From contig NZ_CP040695.2 in assembly GCF_005954645.2 (NCBI RefSeq), forward strand, positions 496,001 to 560,000: a DNA stretch of 64,000 nucleotides, written 5' to 3'. Both the position numbers and the translations under genes were made by a program. Origin of the DNA: Nocardioides sp. S-1144 (GTDB lineage Bacteria > Actinomycetota > Actinomycetes > Propionibacteriales > Nocardioidaceae). How positions within the stretch are numbered: position 1 is the first letter of the stretch; the number at the start of each line of letters is the position of its first letter. Positions 28,202 through 37,293 of the stretch are shown here, one piece after another. The notes under the pieces are model-generated. The model made no database searches. It worked only from the letters and a program-made list of their open reading frames with translations, and was not told where the DNA came from.

Positions 28202-31041
28202 TGACCGCGACCTACGACGCCGACCTCGCCACCCGCGCGCTGCTGCGCCGCACCCTGCGCCCCGGCCTGGCGCCGATGGCCCTGGCCCGCATCGGCGGCC
28301 TGCCCGTCGACGTCCTCGACGCCCTGCGCGACGAGGTCGCCACGGCCTGGGCGACGTCGGTGCTGGCCCTCGAGGTGTCGGTCTCCGCCCTGGCCACCGG
28401 CCTCAGCGACGCCCTGCACCCGCTCGTCGGCGACAACGCCGACCAGGAGCAGCGTCGCTTCCTGGTCAACCTGCGCCGCCGGGTCTTCCGCGGCCAGCCG
28501 CTCGCCGACCCGGTCGCCGACATCGCCCTCGTCGCCGGGCTGCACGCCGGCACCGGCCGGCTCCTCGAGCAGTGGCACCTGGCCGAGCGCGCCCTCGTCG
28601 CTCGGGTCGCCGCCGGCCCGGGCATCGTCGACGCCGACGTCGCCGCCAGCCGGGTCGCGCTGCAGCGGCTCGCCGACCGGCCCGAGCTCCGTGCCGGCGT
28701 CCTCGTCGCGTCGCCGCCGCTGTCGAACCAGCTCGGCGGGTTCCTGCGGATGCCGCCGGAGAAGGTCGACAAGAAGCGCCGCAAGCTCGAGCGCTCGGTG
28801 CTGTCCTACGTCGGGCGCACGGTGGTCAAGCCGAGCCCGTTCGGCACCTTCACCCCCGTGCAGGTGGCCACCTTCGGCCCCGACGGCGCCGGCACCGACG
28901 GCTACCCGGTCGACGCCGCGACCCGCTCGCACGTGCGGCTCAACGTCGCCGTCCTGAACCGGATCTGCCGCCTCGTCCTCGACGACGCCGACAAGCGTGG
29001 CGACCTCCCGGTCGCCGCCACGGCCGGCTGGGTCCACGACGACGACCGGATCCGCTACGTGCGGCGCTGGATCGAGGGCGGCGAGGAGCAGCAGGCCGTC
29101 ACCTTCGACGCCGTCACCGACAAGCTGTTCTTCCTGCGCAACGGCGAGGCGCTCGACGAGCTGCTCGACCTGCTCGGCGGCGCCGGCCCGGCCCCCACGT
29201 TCGCCACGGTGGCCGCCTGGCTCGCCGTCCGGCACGACGCCGACCTGGAGGCCAGCGAGTCCTACCTCGCCGCGCTGCTGCGCCTCGGCCTCGTCGAGGT
29301 GCCCGGCCTCCAGGTGCCGGTGCACGCCGCCGACCCGGTCGCCGCGCTCGCCGAGGTGCTCCGCACCCTGGTGACCCTCGGTCCCGGCGGCACCGCGAAC
29401 CCGGTCGCCTGGGCCGTCGCCATCGGCGACCGCCTCGACGACGTGCGGGCCCGGCTCGCCGACCACGCCGAGGCCGACGTCGCCGGCCGCGCCGTCGTGC
29501 TGGCCGAGGTGCGCGCGATGGTCGCCGAGGTCTTCGCCACCCTCGGCGACGACTCGCCGGACGCCGTGCCGCAGACCCTCGTCTACGAGGACTGCGTCGC
29601 CGGCGCCGACCCGATCGTCCTCGACGAGCAGGGCTGGGACCGCGACGTCCTCGAGCCGCTGCGCGCCGTCGACCCGCTGCTGCGCGCCTGGGACGTCACC
29701 CTCGCCCAGCGGCTGACCTTCCAGGCCTACTTCGTGGCCCGCTTCGGGACCGGCGGCCGGGCCGAGGACCTCCTGGAGCTGCTGCACGACTTCTCCGAGG
29801 ACTTCTTCGAGCAGTACCAGACCATGTCCGGGCAGCGGAAGGCCTACGGCGACGACGGCAGCTACCAGCCGGAGATCAACTGGCTGCGCTCCGAGGACGT
29901 CGACCGCCTCGACACCGCACGCGTCACCCTCACCGACGCGCTCCGCGACGCCTATGCCGGTCAGGAGCTGGCCGAGGAGCTGGTGATCGCCCCCGAGGTG
30001 GTCGCCGACGTGGCCGCGCACACCGCCCGGCTGCCCTTCGGGGACGAGCCCCGCAGCCACCTCGTGCAGCTCGTGCCCCAGCCGGGCGGGGCGCCGCGCG
30101 TGGTGCTCAACCAGGGCTACGGCGGGCTGCACTTCCCGTTCAGCCGCTTCGCCTACGCCTTCGACGGCACCGACGGCACCGACGGCTCGGGTGACACCGG
30201 CGGCGCCCTCGACCTGACCGCCCGGCTGCGCGAGCGGGCCCGCGACGCCGCCGCCGACGGCGTGGTGCACGCCGAGGTCACCGGGGGACCGGTCACCAGC
30301 AACCTGAACCTGCACGACCGGCTCACCGACCACGAGATCGTGTGCCCCGGCGAGCAGAGCTCGGTCCCGGACGAGCAGCAGATCCACCTCGACGACCTCT
30401 ACGCGGTGCACCTGCCCGACGAGGGCCGGGTGGCGCTGCGCTCGCGGCGCCTCGACGTCGAGGTGGTGCCGACCTACCTCGGCTACCTGATCCCGCTGGC
30501 GCTGCCCGAGATCCCGCGCTCGATGCTGCTGTTCGCCCAGACGTCGATGAGCCAGTTCGACCCGTGGGGCGGGCTGCCCGCCGCTCCCGTCGAGGACGGC
30601 GTCGGCTACCGGCCCCGGGTCAGCTGCGGCAACGTCGTCCTGCGGCGGCGCTGCTGGGCCGTCGGCGCCGCCGACCTCCCGGTCGGCGCGCACGTCGCGG
30701 CCCCGGCCGACGACGCCAGCCGGCTGCTCACCTGGCAGCGCTGGCGCGCACGGCACCGGATGCCGCGCCAGGTCTTCGTCAAGACCCAGGTGGCCTCCGG
30801 CTTCCGCGGGGCCGGCAGCTCCAAGCCGATGTACGTCGACTTCGGCAGCGTCCTGTCGCTGCAGGCGCTCGAGGGCGTCCTGGAGCAGGAGGCCCTGGTG
30901 CTGTTCACCGAGATGCTGCCCGACCTCGACGCGGCACCGGGCCGGTCCGCCGAGGGACGCCACGTCGTCGAGCTCGCCATCGAGCACCAGCCCCGCCCCA
31001 CGTCCGACACGCACGTCCAGCCCGAGAGGACCACGTCATGA
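28201..31041 (+). CDS. LanB-like dehydratase, tRNA-Glu glutamylation component
   Basis: A 946-residue homologue of the N-terminal part of class I lantibiotic dehydratases. These enzymes glutamylate Ser and Thr of the precursor with Glu-tRNA before elimination to dehydroalanine/dehydrobutyrine. Visible family marks include PPEKVDKKRRKLERSVLSYV and TVVKPSPFGTFTP (about residues 190-222), YQTMSGQ and HDRLTDHEIV. The elimination domain is missing here and is encoded by the next gene, the split arrangement of thiopeptide and goadsporin clusters. A DGTDGTDG linker lies at about residue 657. No LanC cyclase is nearby, so lanthionines are unlikely. Confidence 0.88.
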   Translation: MTATYDADLATRALLRRTLRPGLAPMALARIGGLPVDVLDALRDEVATAWATSVLALEVSVSALATGLSDALHPLVGDNADQEQRRFLVNLRRRVFRGQPLADPVADIALVAGLHAGTGRLLEQWHLAERALVARVAAGPGIVDADVAASRVALQRLADRPELRAGVLVASPPLSNQLGGFLRMPPEKVDKKRRKLERSVLSYVGRTVVKPSPFGTFTPVQVATFGPDGAGTDGYPVDAATRSHVRLNVAVLNRICRLVLDDADKRGDLPVAATAGWVHDDDRIRYVRRWIEGGEEQQAVTFDAVTDKLFFLRNGEALDELLDLLGGAGPAPTFATVAAWLAVRHDADLEASESYLAALLRLGLVEVPGLQVPVHAADPVAALAEVLRTLVTLGPGGTANPVAWAVAIGDRLDDVRARLADHAEADVAGRAVVLAEVRAMVAEVFATLGDDSPDAVPQTLVYEDCVAGADPIVLDEQGWDRDVLEPLRAVDPLLRAWDVTLAQRLTFQAYFVARFGTGGRAEDLLELLHDFSEDFFEQYQTMSGQRKAYGDDGSYQPEINWLRSEDVDRLDTARVTLTDALRDAYAGQELAEELVIAPEVVADVAAHTARLPFGDEPRSHLVQLVPQPGGAPRVVLNQGYGGLHFPFSRFAYAFDGTDGTDGSGDTGGALDLTARLRERARDAAADGVVHAEVTGGPVTSNLNLHDRLTDHEIVCPGEQSSVPDEQQIHLDDLYAVHLPDEGRVALRSRRLDVEVVPTYLGYLIPLALPEIPRSMLLFAQTSMSQFDPWGGLPAAPVEDGVGYRPRVSCGNVVLRRRCWAVGAADLPVGAHVAAPADDASRLLTWQRWRARHRMPRQVFVKTQVASGFRGAGSSKPMYVDFGSVLSLQALEGVLEQEALVLFTEMLPDLDAAPGRSAEGRHVVELAIEHQPRPTSDTHVQPERTTS

Positions 31042-32099
31042 CCACCCTCACCGCCGAGCCGACCCGGGACACCGACGACCAGCCGGGGGAGTGGCTGGCC
31101 ATGCACGTCTACTACGCCGCCAACCCGCAGCCGCTGCTCACCCGGTGCATCCGCGACGTCTTCGCCGAGCTCACCGAGCGCGACCTGCTCGACGGCTACT
31201 TCTTCATCAATTACTGGCTCGAGGGGCCGCACGTGCGGATGCGGCTCAAGCCGCGGCGCGCCGCGGACACCGAGCTGGTCAAGGAGCTCGCCGAGAAGCG
31301 CGTGCGGGAGTACCTGGCCCGCCGCCCGGCCCTCTACGACGTCGACACCGGCTTCCTGGGCGACCTGTACCAGCAGCTGTTCTCGATGGAGTTCAGCGAG
31401 GACGAGAAGCAGGAGTACCTGGCCGAGGACGGGACGATGAACCTGCGTCCCAACAACGACCTCGCCTACCTGCCCTACGAGCCGGAGAACGGCAAGTACG
31501 GCGGCCCGGCCGGCGTCGAGCTCGCCGAGTGGCACTTCCAGCACTCCTCGGACCTGACGATCGAGATGCTGCGCACCAACAACCTGCACCTGCGCTCGGT
31601 CCTGCTGGGCACCTCCGCCCAGCTGATGATGGTGATGGCGGCGTCCTTCCTCGACGACCGCGACGAGCTGGCCACCTTCCTGCGGCGCTACCACGACTTC
31701 TGGCAGTCGCACTTCGCCGGCACCGACTTCATCGCCGACGAGGAGTACGCCACCGGTTTCGCCGACAACGTCGAGCGGATGGGCGGGCTGTTCGACCGGG
31801 TGCGCTCGGCGGTGCGGCGCGACGCCCTCGACGAGCTGCCGCCGCACCTGGCCGGCTGGGCCGCCCACTGCCGCGAGCTGCGCGGCCGGGTCGCCGAGCT
31901 GGCCCGCGCGGGCCGGCTGACCTTCGGGTCCTGGGACCGCACCCGCACGACGGTCGTCACCGAGCCCGGCGAGGCGCTGGTCATCCTGCTCTCGCCGTAC
32001 CTGCACATGACCAACAACCGCCTGCACGTGACGATTCGCGACGAGGCCTACCTCGCCTACCTGCTGGGTCGGGTGCTCACCGACGGCGCGCCGACATGA
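31038..32099 (+). CDS. SpaB_C/thiopeptide-type glutamate elimination protein
   Basis: A 353-residue stand-alone homologue of the C-terminal LanB domain. The start region reads WLAMHVYYAANPQPLLTRCI and then GYFFINYWLEGPHVRMRLKP, the typical YWEGGPHxRxR-like motif of this family. Together with the upstream protein it would eliminate glutamate to leave dehydroamino acids. Thiopeptide clusters carry a second paralogue that performs the [4+2] ring closure; only one is present here. Either this one has a single elimination role or it combines roles. ATG 31038 overlaps the previous stop by 4 bp. Confidence 0.86.
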   Translation: MTTLTAEPTRDTDDQPGEWLAMHVYYAANPQPLLTRCIRDVFAELTERDLLDGYFFINYWLEGPHVRMRLKPRRAADTELVKELAEKRVREYLARRPALYDVDTGFLGDLYQQLFSMEFSEDEKQEYLAEDGTMNLRPNNDLAYLPYEPENGKYGGPAGVELAEWHFQHSSDLTIEMLRTNNLHLRSVLLGTSAQLMMVMAASFLDDRDELATFLRRYHDFWQSHFAGTDFIADEEYATGFADNVERMGGLFDRVRSAVRRDALDELPPHLAGWAAHCRELRGRVAELARAGRLTFGSWDRTRTTVVTEPGEALVILLSPYLHMTNNRLHVTIRDEAYLAYLLGRVLTDGAPT

Positions 32100-33382
32100 C
32101 CAGCCTGGCCGACCGTCGCGCCGACGTCGACGGCGCCGCCCCGGCGTTCCTCGACGCCCGGCCGGTGCTCCGCGCCGACCTCCAGGTCAGCGACCGGGTG
32201 TGGCACGGACCGCGCGCGGTGCGGCTGGTGCGCGACCCGGTGACCGACCGGACCCACGAGATCGGCCTGCGCGAGCACTTCCTGCTGACCCGGCTCGACG
32301 GGACCAGCACCCTGGCCCGGATCGGCCGCGACTACGAGAGCGAGCTCGGCCAGACGATCGACGCGACCGGCTGGCAGCAGCTGCTCGGGCTCGCCCACGC
32401 CCGGGGGATGCTCGTCGTCCCCGGCGCGGAGCCGGTCCCCGCGGCCGTCGCCGCCGGCCCGGCCGGGTCGGGACGCCGGTGGAGCGGGTCGGTGCTCAAG
32501 GGCGAGGTCGCCGTCGTCCGCGACGGCCAGGCGCTCACCGCTCGGCTGCTCGGCCTCCTGTCCCCGCTGCGCCACCTGCCCACCGGGCCCTGCGTGCTCG
32601 CGGTCCTGGCCGGCCTGGCCACGATGCTCGGCGTGCTCGCCGCGGACCTGCCGGCCCTGCTCGACGGGCTCGGGGACGCCGTCGCCCGGCCCGGCGTGGT
32701 CGTCGCCACGGTCGCCGTGCTCTGGGTGAGCGGCGCGCTCCACGAGCTCGGGCACGGCCTCGTGGCCCGGGCCCACGGCGGCAGCGTCCGCGAGCTCGGC
32801 ATCAGCTGGTGCCTGCCGCTGTTGATCCCGTTCTGCCGCGTCGAGGACTACCGCTACCTGCCGGGACGACGGGCCCGCCTGGCCACGGCCGGCGTCGGCT
32901 GCGTGGTCAACCTCGCGGTCCTCGTGCCGTTCGCGACCGCCTGGTGGGCCACGTCCCCGGACGCCGCCGTCCGGCCGTTCCTCGCCGCGGTGCTGGTGCT
33001 GGGCACGGTCTTGGGCCTGGTGAACCTGGTGCCGCTCGCCCCGCTGGACGGCTACGTGCTGCTCACCCACGCCACCGGCACCCTCGGCCTGACCGCCGCC
33101 AGCCAGGGGTACGCGACGCTCGCCGTCGGTGCCCGCCTCGGCGGCCGCCGCGCCACCGACCAGCGACTCGCGGTGGCCCGCTACCCGCGTGGCCTGCGCC
33201 GGCTCTACGCCGCCTACGCGCTGGCCTCGCCGCTGATCGTCCTGGCCTGCGCCGCGTTCGCGGTGTGGGTGGCGGCCTCGGTGATCCCCGACGCCGCCGG
33301 TCCCTGGCGGTGGGCCGGCCCGCTCGCCGTCGCCGTCCTCGTCGTGGCCGGCCTGGCCACCACCCAGCGGAGCCGGACGTGA
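32096..33382 (+). CDS. M50-family membrane metalloprotease with RRE-like N-terminus
   Basis: A polytopic membrane protein of 428 residues. The zinc motif HELGH is at about 216-220 inside a helix, and the partner NLVPLAPLDGY (Asp ligand) is at about 311-321. About six further helices follow. The first 115 residues resemble a PqqD/RRE winged helix (LREHFLLTRLDGTSTLARIG), suggesting it holds the leader peptide. It could remove the leader during export or act in self-protection; no other protease is encoded in this operon. ATG 32096 overlaps the previous stop by 4 bp. Confidence 0.8.
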   Translation: MTSLADRRADVDGAAPAFLDARPVLRADLQVSDRVWHGPRAVRLVRDPVTDRTHEIGLREHFLLTRLDGTSTLARIGRDYESELGQTIDATGWQQLLGLAHARGMLVVPGAEPVPAAVAAGPAGSGRRWSGSVLKGEVAVVRDGQALTARLLGLLSPLRHLPTGPCVLAVLAGLATMLGVLAADLPALLDGLGDAVARPGVVVATVAVLWVSGALHELGHGLVARAHGGSVRELGISWCLPLLIPFCRVEDYRYLPGRRARLATAGVGCVVNLAVLVPFATAWWATSPDAAVRPFLAAVLVLGTVLGLVNLVPLAPLDGYVLLTHATGTLGLTAASQGYATLAVGARLGGRRATDQRLAVARYPRGLRRLYAAYALASPLIVLACAAFAVWVAASVIPDAAGPWRWAGPLAVAVLVVAGLATTQRSRT

Positions 33383-33465
33383 GGCCGGCCGCACCCACCC
33401 CCCAGCCGGCCCCCCAGCCCGTCCCCCAGCCCGCCCGACAGTCCGCCCGACAGAAGGAGCCCACG

Positions 33466-34446
33466 ATGAGCACCACCAGCATCGACCGACGAGCGGCCGA
33501 CCCCGCGGCCCCGGCGCAGGACGTCGCGATCCAGGTCCGCGGCGTGCGCAAGTCCTACGGCGCCCGGGAGGTGCTGCGCGGCATCGACCTCGCGGTCCGA
33601 CCCGGCGAGTTCTTCGGCATCCTCGGCCCCAACGGCGCCGGGAAGACCACCCTGGTCGAGATCATCGAGGGTCTGCGCCGCCCCGACGGCGGCGACGTCG
33701 AGGTGCTCGGCGCCTCACCGCACCGGCGCCGCTCCGGCCTGCTGCGCCGCGTCGGCGTGCAGACCCAGAAGGGCGCCTTCTTCACCCGGCTCACCGCCCG
33801 CGAGCACCTGCTCACGATGGCCTCGCTGTACCGGGTCTCGCCGGTCCAGGCCGACCGCACCCTCGCGCTGGTCGGACTGACCGGTCAGGGCGACGTCCGG
33901 GTCGAGAAGCTCTCCGGCGGGCAGAAGCAGCGCCTGGCCATCGCCGGCGCCCTGGTGCACGAGCCGGACGTGATCTTCCTCGACGAGCCGACCGCCGCCC
34001 TCGACCCCCAGGCGCGGCGCGACCTGTGGACGGTGCTGCGCGACCTGCGCGCCCAGGGCCGCACGATCATCTACACCACCCACCACCTCGACGAGGCCGA
34101 GGCGCTGTGCGACCGGGTCGCGATCCTGGTCGCCGGCGAGATCCGGGCCCTCGACACCCCCCACCTGCTCAAGGCGGCGAGCCACGGCCTGGGCCAGGTG
34201 CGCGTGCCGGTCGGCCGGCTCGACGCCGCCCGCGGCGCCGACCTGGTCGGCGTCGTCGGGATCCGCACCGAGGGCGGCGCGCTGGTGCTCGAGACCGAGC
34301 GGCCCAGCGACGTCCTGCTGCAGGTCAGCGAGATCTGCGCCCTCGACGGCGTCGAGACCCGCACCCCTAACCTCGAGGACGTCTACCTCGAGCTCACCGC
34401 AGACCAGCCCGAGCACGCACCCCAGCACGAGGAGGCCGTCCGATGA
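33466..34446 (+). CDS. ABC exporter ATP-binding protein, RiPP cluster
   Basis: A 326-residue ATPase of the drug/antibiotic exporter type. Walker A GPNGAGKT is at about 60-67, the signature is LSGGQKQR, Walker B is VIFLDEPT and the H-loop is YTTHH. The C-terminal 90 residues match the DUF4162-like tail common in ABC-2 exporters. GAAGGAG lies 8 bases before ATG 33466. An in-frame GTG at 33379, overlapping the protease stop, would add a 29-residue Pro/Gln-rich extension, so the start is not certain. It likely energises export of the mature peptide and immunity. Confidence 0.87.
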   Translation: MSTTSIDRRAADPAAPAQDVAIQVRGVRKSYGAREVLRGIDLAVRPGEFFGILGPNGAGKTTLVEIIEGLRRPDGGDVEVLGASPHRRRSGLLRRVGVQTQKGAFFTRLTAREHLLTMASLYRVSPVQADRTLALVGLTGQGDVRVEKLSGGQKQRLAIAGALVHEPDVIFLDEPTAALDPQARRDLWTVLRDLRAQGRTIIYTTHHLDEAEALCDRVAILVAGEIRALDTPHLLKAASHGLGQVRVPVGRLDAARGADLVGVVGIRTEGGALVLETERPSDVLLQVSEICALDGVETRTPNLEDVYLELTADQPEHAPQHEEAVR

Positions 34447-35252
34447 GCACCGCCACCCTGGATCCCGGCACCACGACCGGCACGTCCGGCGAGAGCCCGA
34501 CCCGGGTCTTCCCGACCCTGGTCTCCGCGCACCGTCGCGCGGCCGCCCGCGACGTCACCACGATCTTCTTCACCTTCGCGTTCCCGCTGATCTTCCTGCT
34601 GCTCTTCGGCTCGATCTTCAGCGGCCAGGACGTCGAGCAGTCCGGCAAGAGCTACATCCAGTACATCGCGCCGGGGGTGCTCACCTGGGGCGTCGCCAAC
34701 GCCGCGGTGTTCTCGATCGCCTTCGCGCTCATGCAGTGGCGCGAGAGCGACCTGCTGCGCATCATCCGGATGACGCCGACCCGGGTCGGCACGCTGCTCT
34801 CCTCCAAGCTCGCGATCGCCCTCGTCATCGCCCTGGTGCAGACCGCGCTGTTCGTCGGCGTCGCGATGGTCCCGTTCTTCGGGCTGCGCCCCGCGGGCTC
34901 CTCGTGGGAGGCCCTGCCGCTGCTGGCGCTGGGTGTCGTGACGTTCTTCGCCCTCGGCGCCGTGATCGGGTCGGTGACCAACACCGCCGAGTCGGTGGCC
35001 GCCGTCAGCAACGTCATCATGCTGCCGATGGCCTTCCTGTCGGGCTCGTTCTTCCCGCTCGACATGATGCCGGACTGGCTGCAGAAGGTGGCGCAGGTCT
35101 TCCCGCTGTACTACCTCAACGACGGGGTCGGCCACGCGCTCAACGGCACCGGCTCGACGTCCGACGTGCTGCTCTCGCTGGGCGTGCTGGCCGGCTTCGC
35201 GCTCGTCTTCGCCGCGGTCGCCGTCAAGGTCTTCAGGTGGAGCAATGACTGA
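34443..35252 (+). CDS. ABC-2 type exporter permease, RiPP cluster
   Basis: A 269-residue membrane protein with six predicted helices, partner of the upstream ATPase. The FTFAFPLIFLLLFGSIFSG helix comes early (about 40-58) and the ABC-2 signature region (LPMAFLSGSFFPLDMMPDWL) lies near residues 196-215. It probably exports the finished peptide, which would also protect the producer. ATG 34443 overlaps the ATPase stop by 4 bp, and its own stop overlaps the YcaO-2 start by 8 bp, so all three are translationally coupled. Confidence 0.88.
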   Translation: MSTATLDPGTTTGTSGESPTRVFPTLVSAHRRAAARDVTTIFFTFAFPLIFLLLFGSIFSGQDVEQSGKSYIQYIAPGVLTWGVANAAVFSIAFALMQWRESDLLRIIRMTPTRVGTLLSSKLAIALVIALVQTALFVGVAMVPFFGLRPAGSSWEALPLLALGVVTFFALGAVIGSVTNTAESVAAVSNVIMLPMAFLSGSFFPLDMMPDWLQKVAQVFPLYYLNDGVGHALNGTGSTSDVLLSLGVLAGFALVFAAVAVKVFRWSND

Positions 35253-37182
35253 GCTGCTGGAGCCGACGGCCGCCGGGGTCGCCGGGCTGCCCGTCGACGA
35301 GGTCGTCGCCGCCCTCCGCTCCCGGCTCGTCTCGCACGACGGCGGTCCCGTCGGCGTGGTCGCCCTCGGTGCCCGCGGGGTGCAGGACGACCCCGCGGAC
35401 GCCGTCCGCGCGCAGGCGTCGGTGCACGTCACCGGGGAGGCCGTGCTGGTCGGTCCCTGGGGCGGTGCGGACGGCGCCTGCGGCCAGTGCCTCGGCATCC
35501 GCTGGCAGCGCCTGCGCACCCGGTCCGAGCGCGAGGCGCTCGAGCACGGCAAGGTGCCCGAGCCGCTCGGCAGCTGGCCGGTGCTCACCGACTTCCTCGT
35601 CGCCGCCGTCCAGGCCCAGGTCTGGCTCGCGCAGGCCCGGCAGCCCGAGCCGTCGCCCTGGGGGTCGGGCTGGCAGCGGCCGGCCGACCTGCGCCAGCGC
35701 CAGGTGACCCGCATCGACCTCGAGACGCTGGGCCTGCTGACGGTGCCGGTGCTGCGGGAGCCGACCTGTCCGTCGTGCGGTCCCGACGGCGTCGACGACC
35801 CGCTCGCCGCCGGCGACCTCGCCGAGCAGCCCAAGCCGCGCCCCGACGTCTACCGAACCCGTGGCATCGACGACCTCGACCTGCCCTCGGCGGCCCTGGC
35901 CAACCCGGTCGCCGGGGTGATCGGCACCAAGACGTGGCTCAACCACCTCTCGCCGACCACCGCCCCGGTGGCCGGCGGCGGGTTCGTCCGCGGGTACGCC
36001 GGCCTGGTCGACGTCACGTGGAGCGGCCAGGGCGCGTCGTACGACCGCAGCCGCACCCTGGCCTTCGTCGAGGGTCTCGAGCGCTACGCCGGCACCCACC
36101 GGCGGCACGGCCGCGAGGTCGTGGTGGCGTCCTACGACGACGTCCGCGACCACGCCGTGCACCCGCTGTCGTGCGGCGACTACGACCCGGCGACCTACGC
36201 CGAGGAGTCGCTGCTCGACCCGTTCGACCCCTCCCGCCCGATCCCGTGGGTCTGGGGCCGGTCGCTGACCCACGACCGGGCGGTCCTGGTGCCGTCGCGG
36301 CTGGTCTACTACAGCGCCGGCGTCGCGGCCGACAACTTCGTCTTCGAGTGCTCCAACGGCTGCGCCACCGGCAGCAGCCGCGAGGAGGCGACCCTCTTCG
36401 GGCTGCTCGAGCTGCTCGAGCGCGACGCGTTCCTGCTCGCCTGGTACGGCGGGCTCGACCTGCCGCGGATCGACCTCGACGACCTCGACGACCCGCGGAT
36501 CAGCGCGATGCGCGCCCGTGCCGGGCTGCTCGGCTACGACCTGCACGTGCTCGACAACCGGATCGACATCGACGTCCCGGTGATCACCAGCGTCGCCGTG
36601 CGGCCGGACGGGTCGATGGGCACGCTGTCGCTGGCGGCCGGGGCCAGCCTCGACCCGCGCGAGGCGGTCGAGGCGGCTCTGTCGGAGACCCTGACCTACC
36701 TGCCGCACCTGCCGAACCAGGCGCGCGAGGGGGAGGCCGAGCTGCGCGCGATGATGGCCGACTACGGGCTGGTGCGCCACCTCACCGACCACGCCCGGAT
36801 GTACGGGATGCCCGAGATGGGCGTGCACACCCGGCGCTACGTCGCGCCCCGGTCGAGCACCACGTTCGGCGCGGCCTTCGGCGCCCACCTCGACCGGCCC
36901 GGACGCACCGACCTGCGCGAGGACGTCGCCGACGTCGTCGACCGGATCGCCGCAGCCGGCCACGAGGTGGTGGTGGTCGACCAGACCTCGCCCGAGCAGG
37001 CGGCGGCCGGGCTGCACACCGTCGCCACGCTCGCCCCCGGACTGCTACCGATCGACTTCGGCTGGAACCGGCAGCGCGCCCTGCGCATGCCGCGGCTGCG
37101 CACGGCCCCGGCCCGCGCCGGTCTCGTCGACCACGTCCTGACCGACGAGGAGCTGGTCCGCGTCCCGCACCCCTTCCCCTGA
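35245..37182 (+). CDS. YcaO-domain azoline cyclodehydratase 2
   Basis: A second complete azole-type YcaO protein of 645 residues. It has the same plan as cyclodehydratase 1: two CxxC pairs (about 79/82 and 175/178), the ATP-site segments FVEGLERYAG and GCATGSSREEATLFGLLELLERDAF, and a PHPFP C-terminus. The two are clearly paralogous along their whole length but diverged. Two active copies may split the work, for example Cys versus Ser/Thr or different core positions. There is no TfuA partner, which argues against thioamide formation. It ends the operon just before a terminator. Confidence 0.9.
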   Translation: MTELLEPTAAGVAGLPVDEVVAALRSRLVSHDGGPVGVVALGARGVQDDPADAVRAQASVHVTGEAVLVGPWGGADGACGQCLGIRWQRLRTRSEREALEHGKVPEPLGSWPVLTDFLVAAVQAQVWLAQARQPEPSPWGSGWQRPADLRQRQVTRIDLETLGLLTVPVLREPTCPSCGPDGVDDPLAAGDLAEQPKPRPDVYRTRGIDDLDLPSAALANPVAGVIGTKTWLNHLSPTTAPVAGGGFVRGYAGLVDVTWSGQGASYDRSRTLAFVEGLERYAGTHRRHGREVVVASYDDVRDHAVHPLSCGDYDPATYAEESLLDPFDPSRPIPWVWGRSLTHDRAVLVPSRLVYYSAGVAADNFVFECSNGCATGSSREEATLFGLLELLERDAFLLAWYGGLDLPRIDLDDLDDPRISAMRARAGLLGYDLHVLDNRIDIDVPVITSVAVRPDGSMGTLSLAAGASLDPREAVEAALSETLTYLPHLPNQAREGEAELRAMMADYGLVRHLTDHARMYGMPEMGVHTRRYVAPRSSTTFGAAFGAHLDRPGRTDLREDVADVVDRIAAAGHEVVVVDQTSPEQAAAGLHTVATLAPGLLPIDFGWNRQRALRMPRLRTAPARAGLVDHVLTDEELVRVPHPFP

Positions 37183-37201
37183 CCTTCCGCACCAACCCCG
37201 C

Positions 37202-37229
37202 ACGGCCCCCGGCTCACGCCGGGGGCCGT
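37202..37229 (+). terminator. Terminator of the RiPP biosynthetic operon
   Basis: A 12-bp perfect stem (ACGGCCCCCGGC and its complement) with a 4-base loop lies 19 bp after the stop of YcaO 2, followed by TTCG. It is strong and GC-rich with a poor T-tract, typical of actinobacterial terminators. Confidence 0.85.
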
Positions 37230-37293
37230 TCGCGTGCGCCGGGCGGCGGCGTCGTCCGGTCGGCCGGCCGCCGCCGTCAGACCGCCCCCAGCT

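Noticed and set aside
28201..32099. A class I lanthipeptide (lanthionine) system
   Set aside because: No LanC-like cyclase is present, and the precursor core lacks the usual spaced Ser/Thr-Cys ring pattern; the YcaO and SagB genes point to azoles.
35245..37182. YcaO 2 as a thioamide-forming enzyme
   Set aside because: No TfuA-like partner is encoded and the C-terminus carries the PHPxP end of azole-type enzymes.
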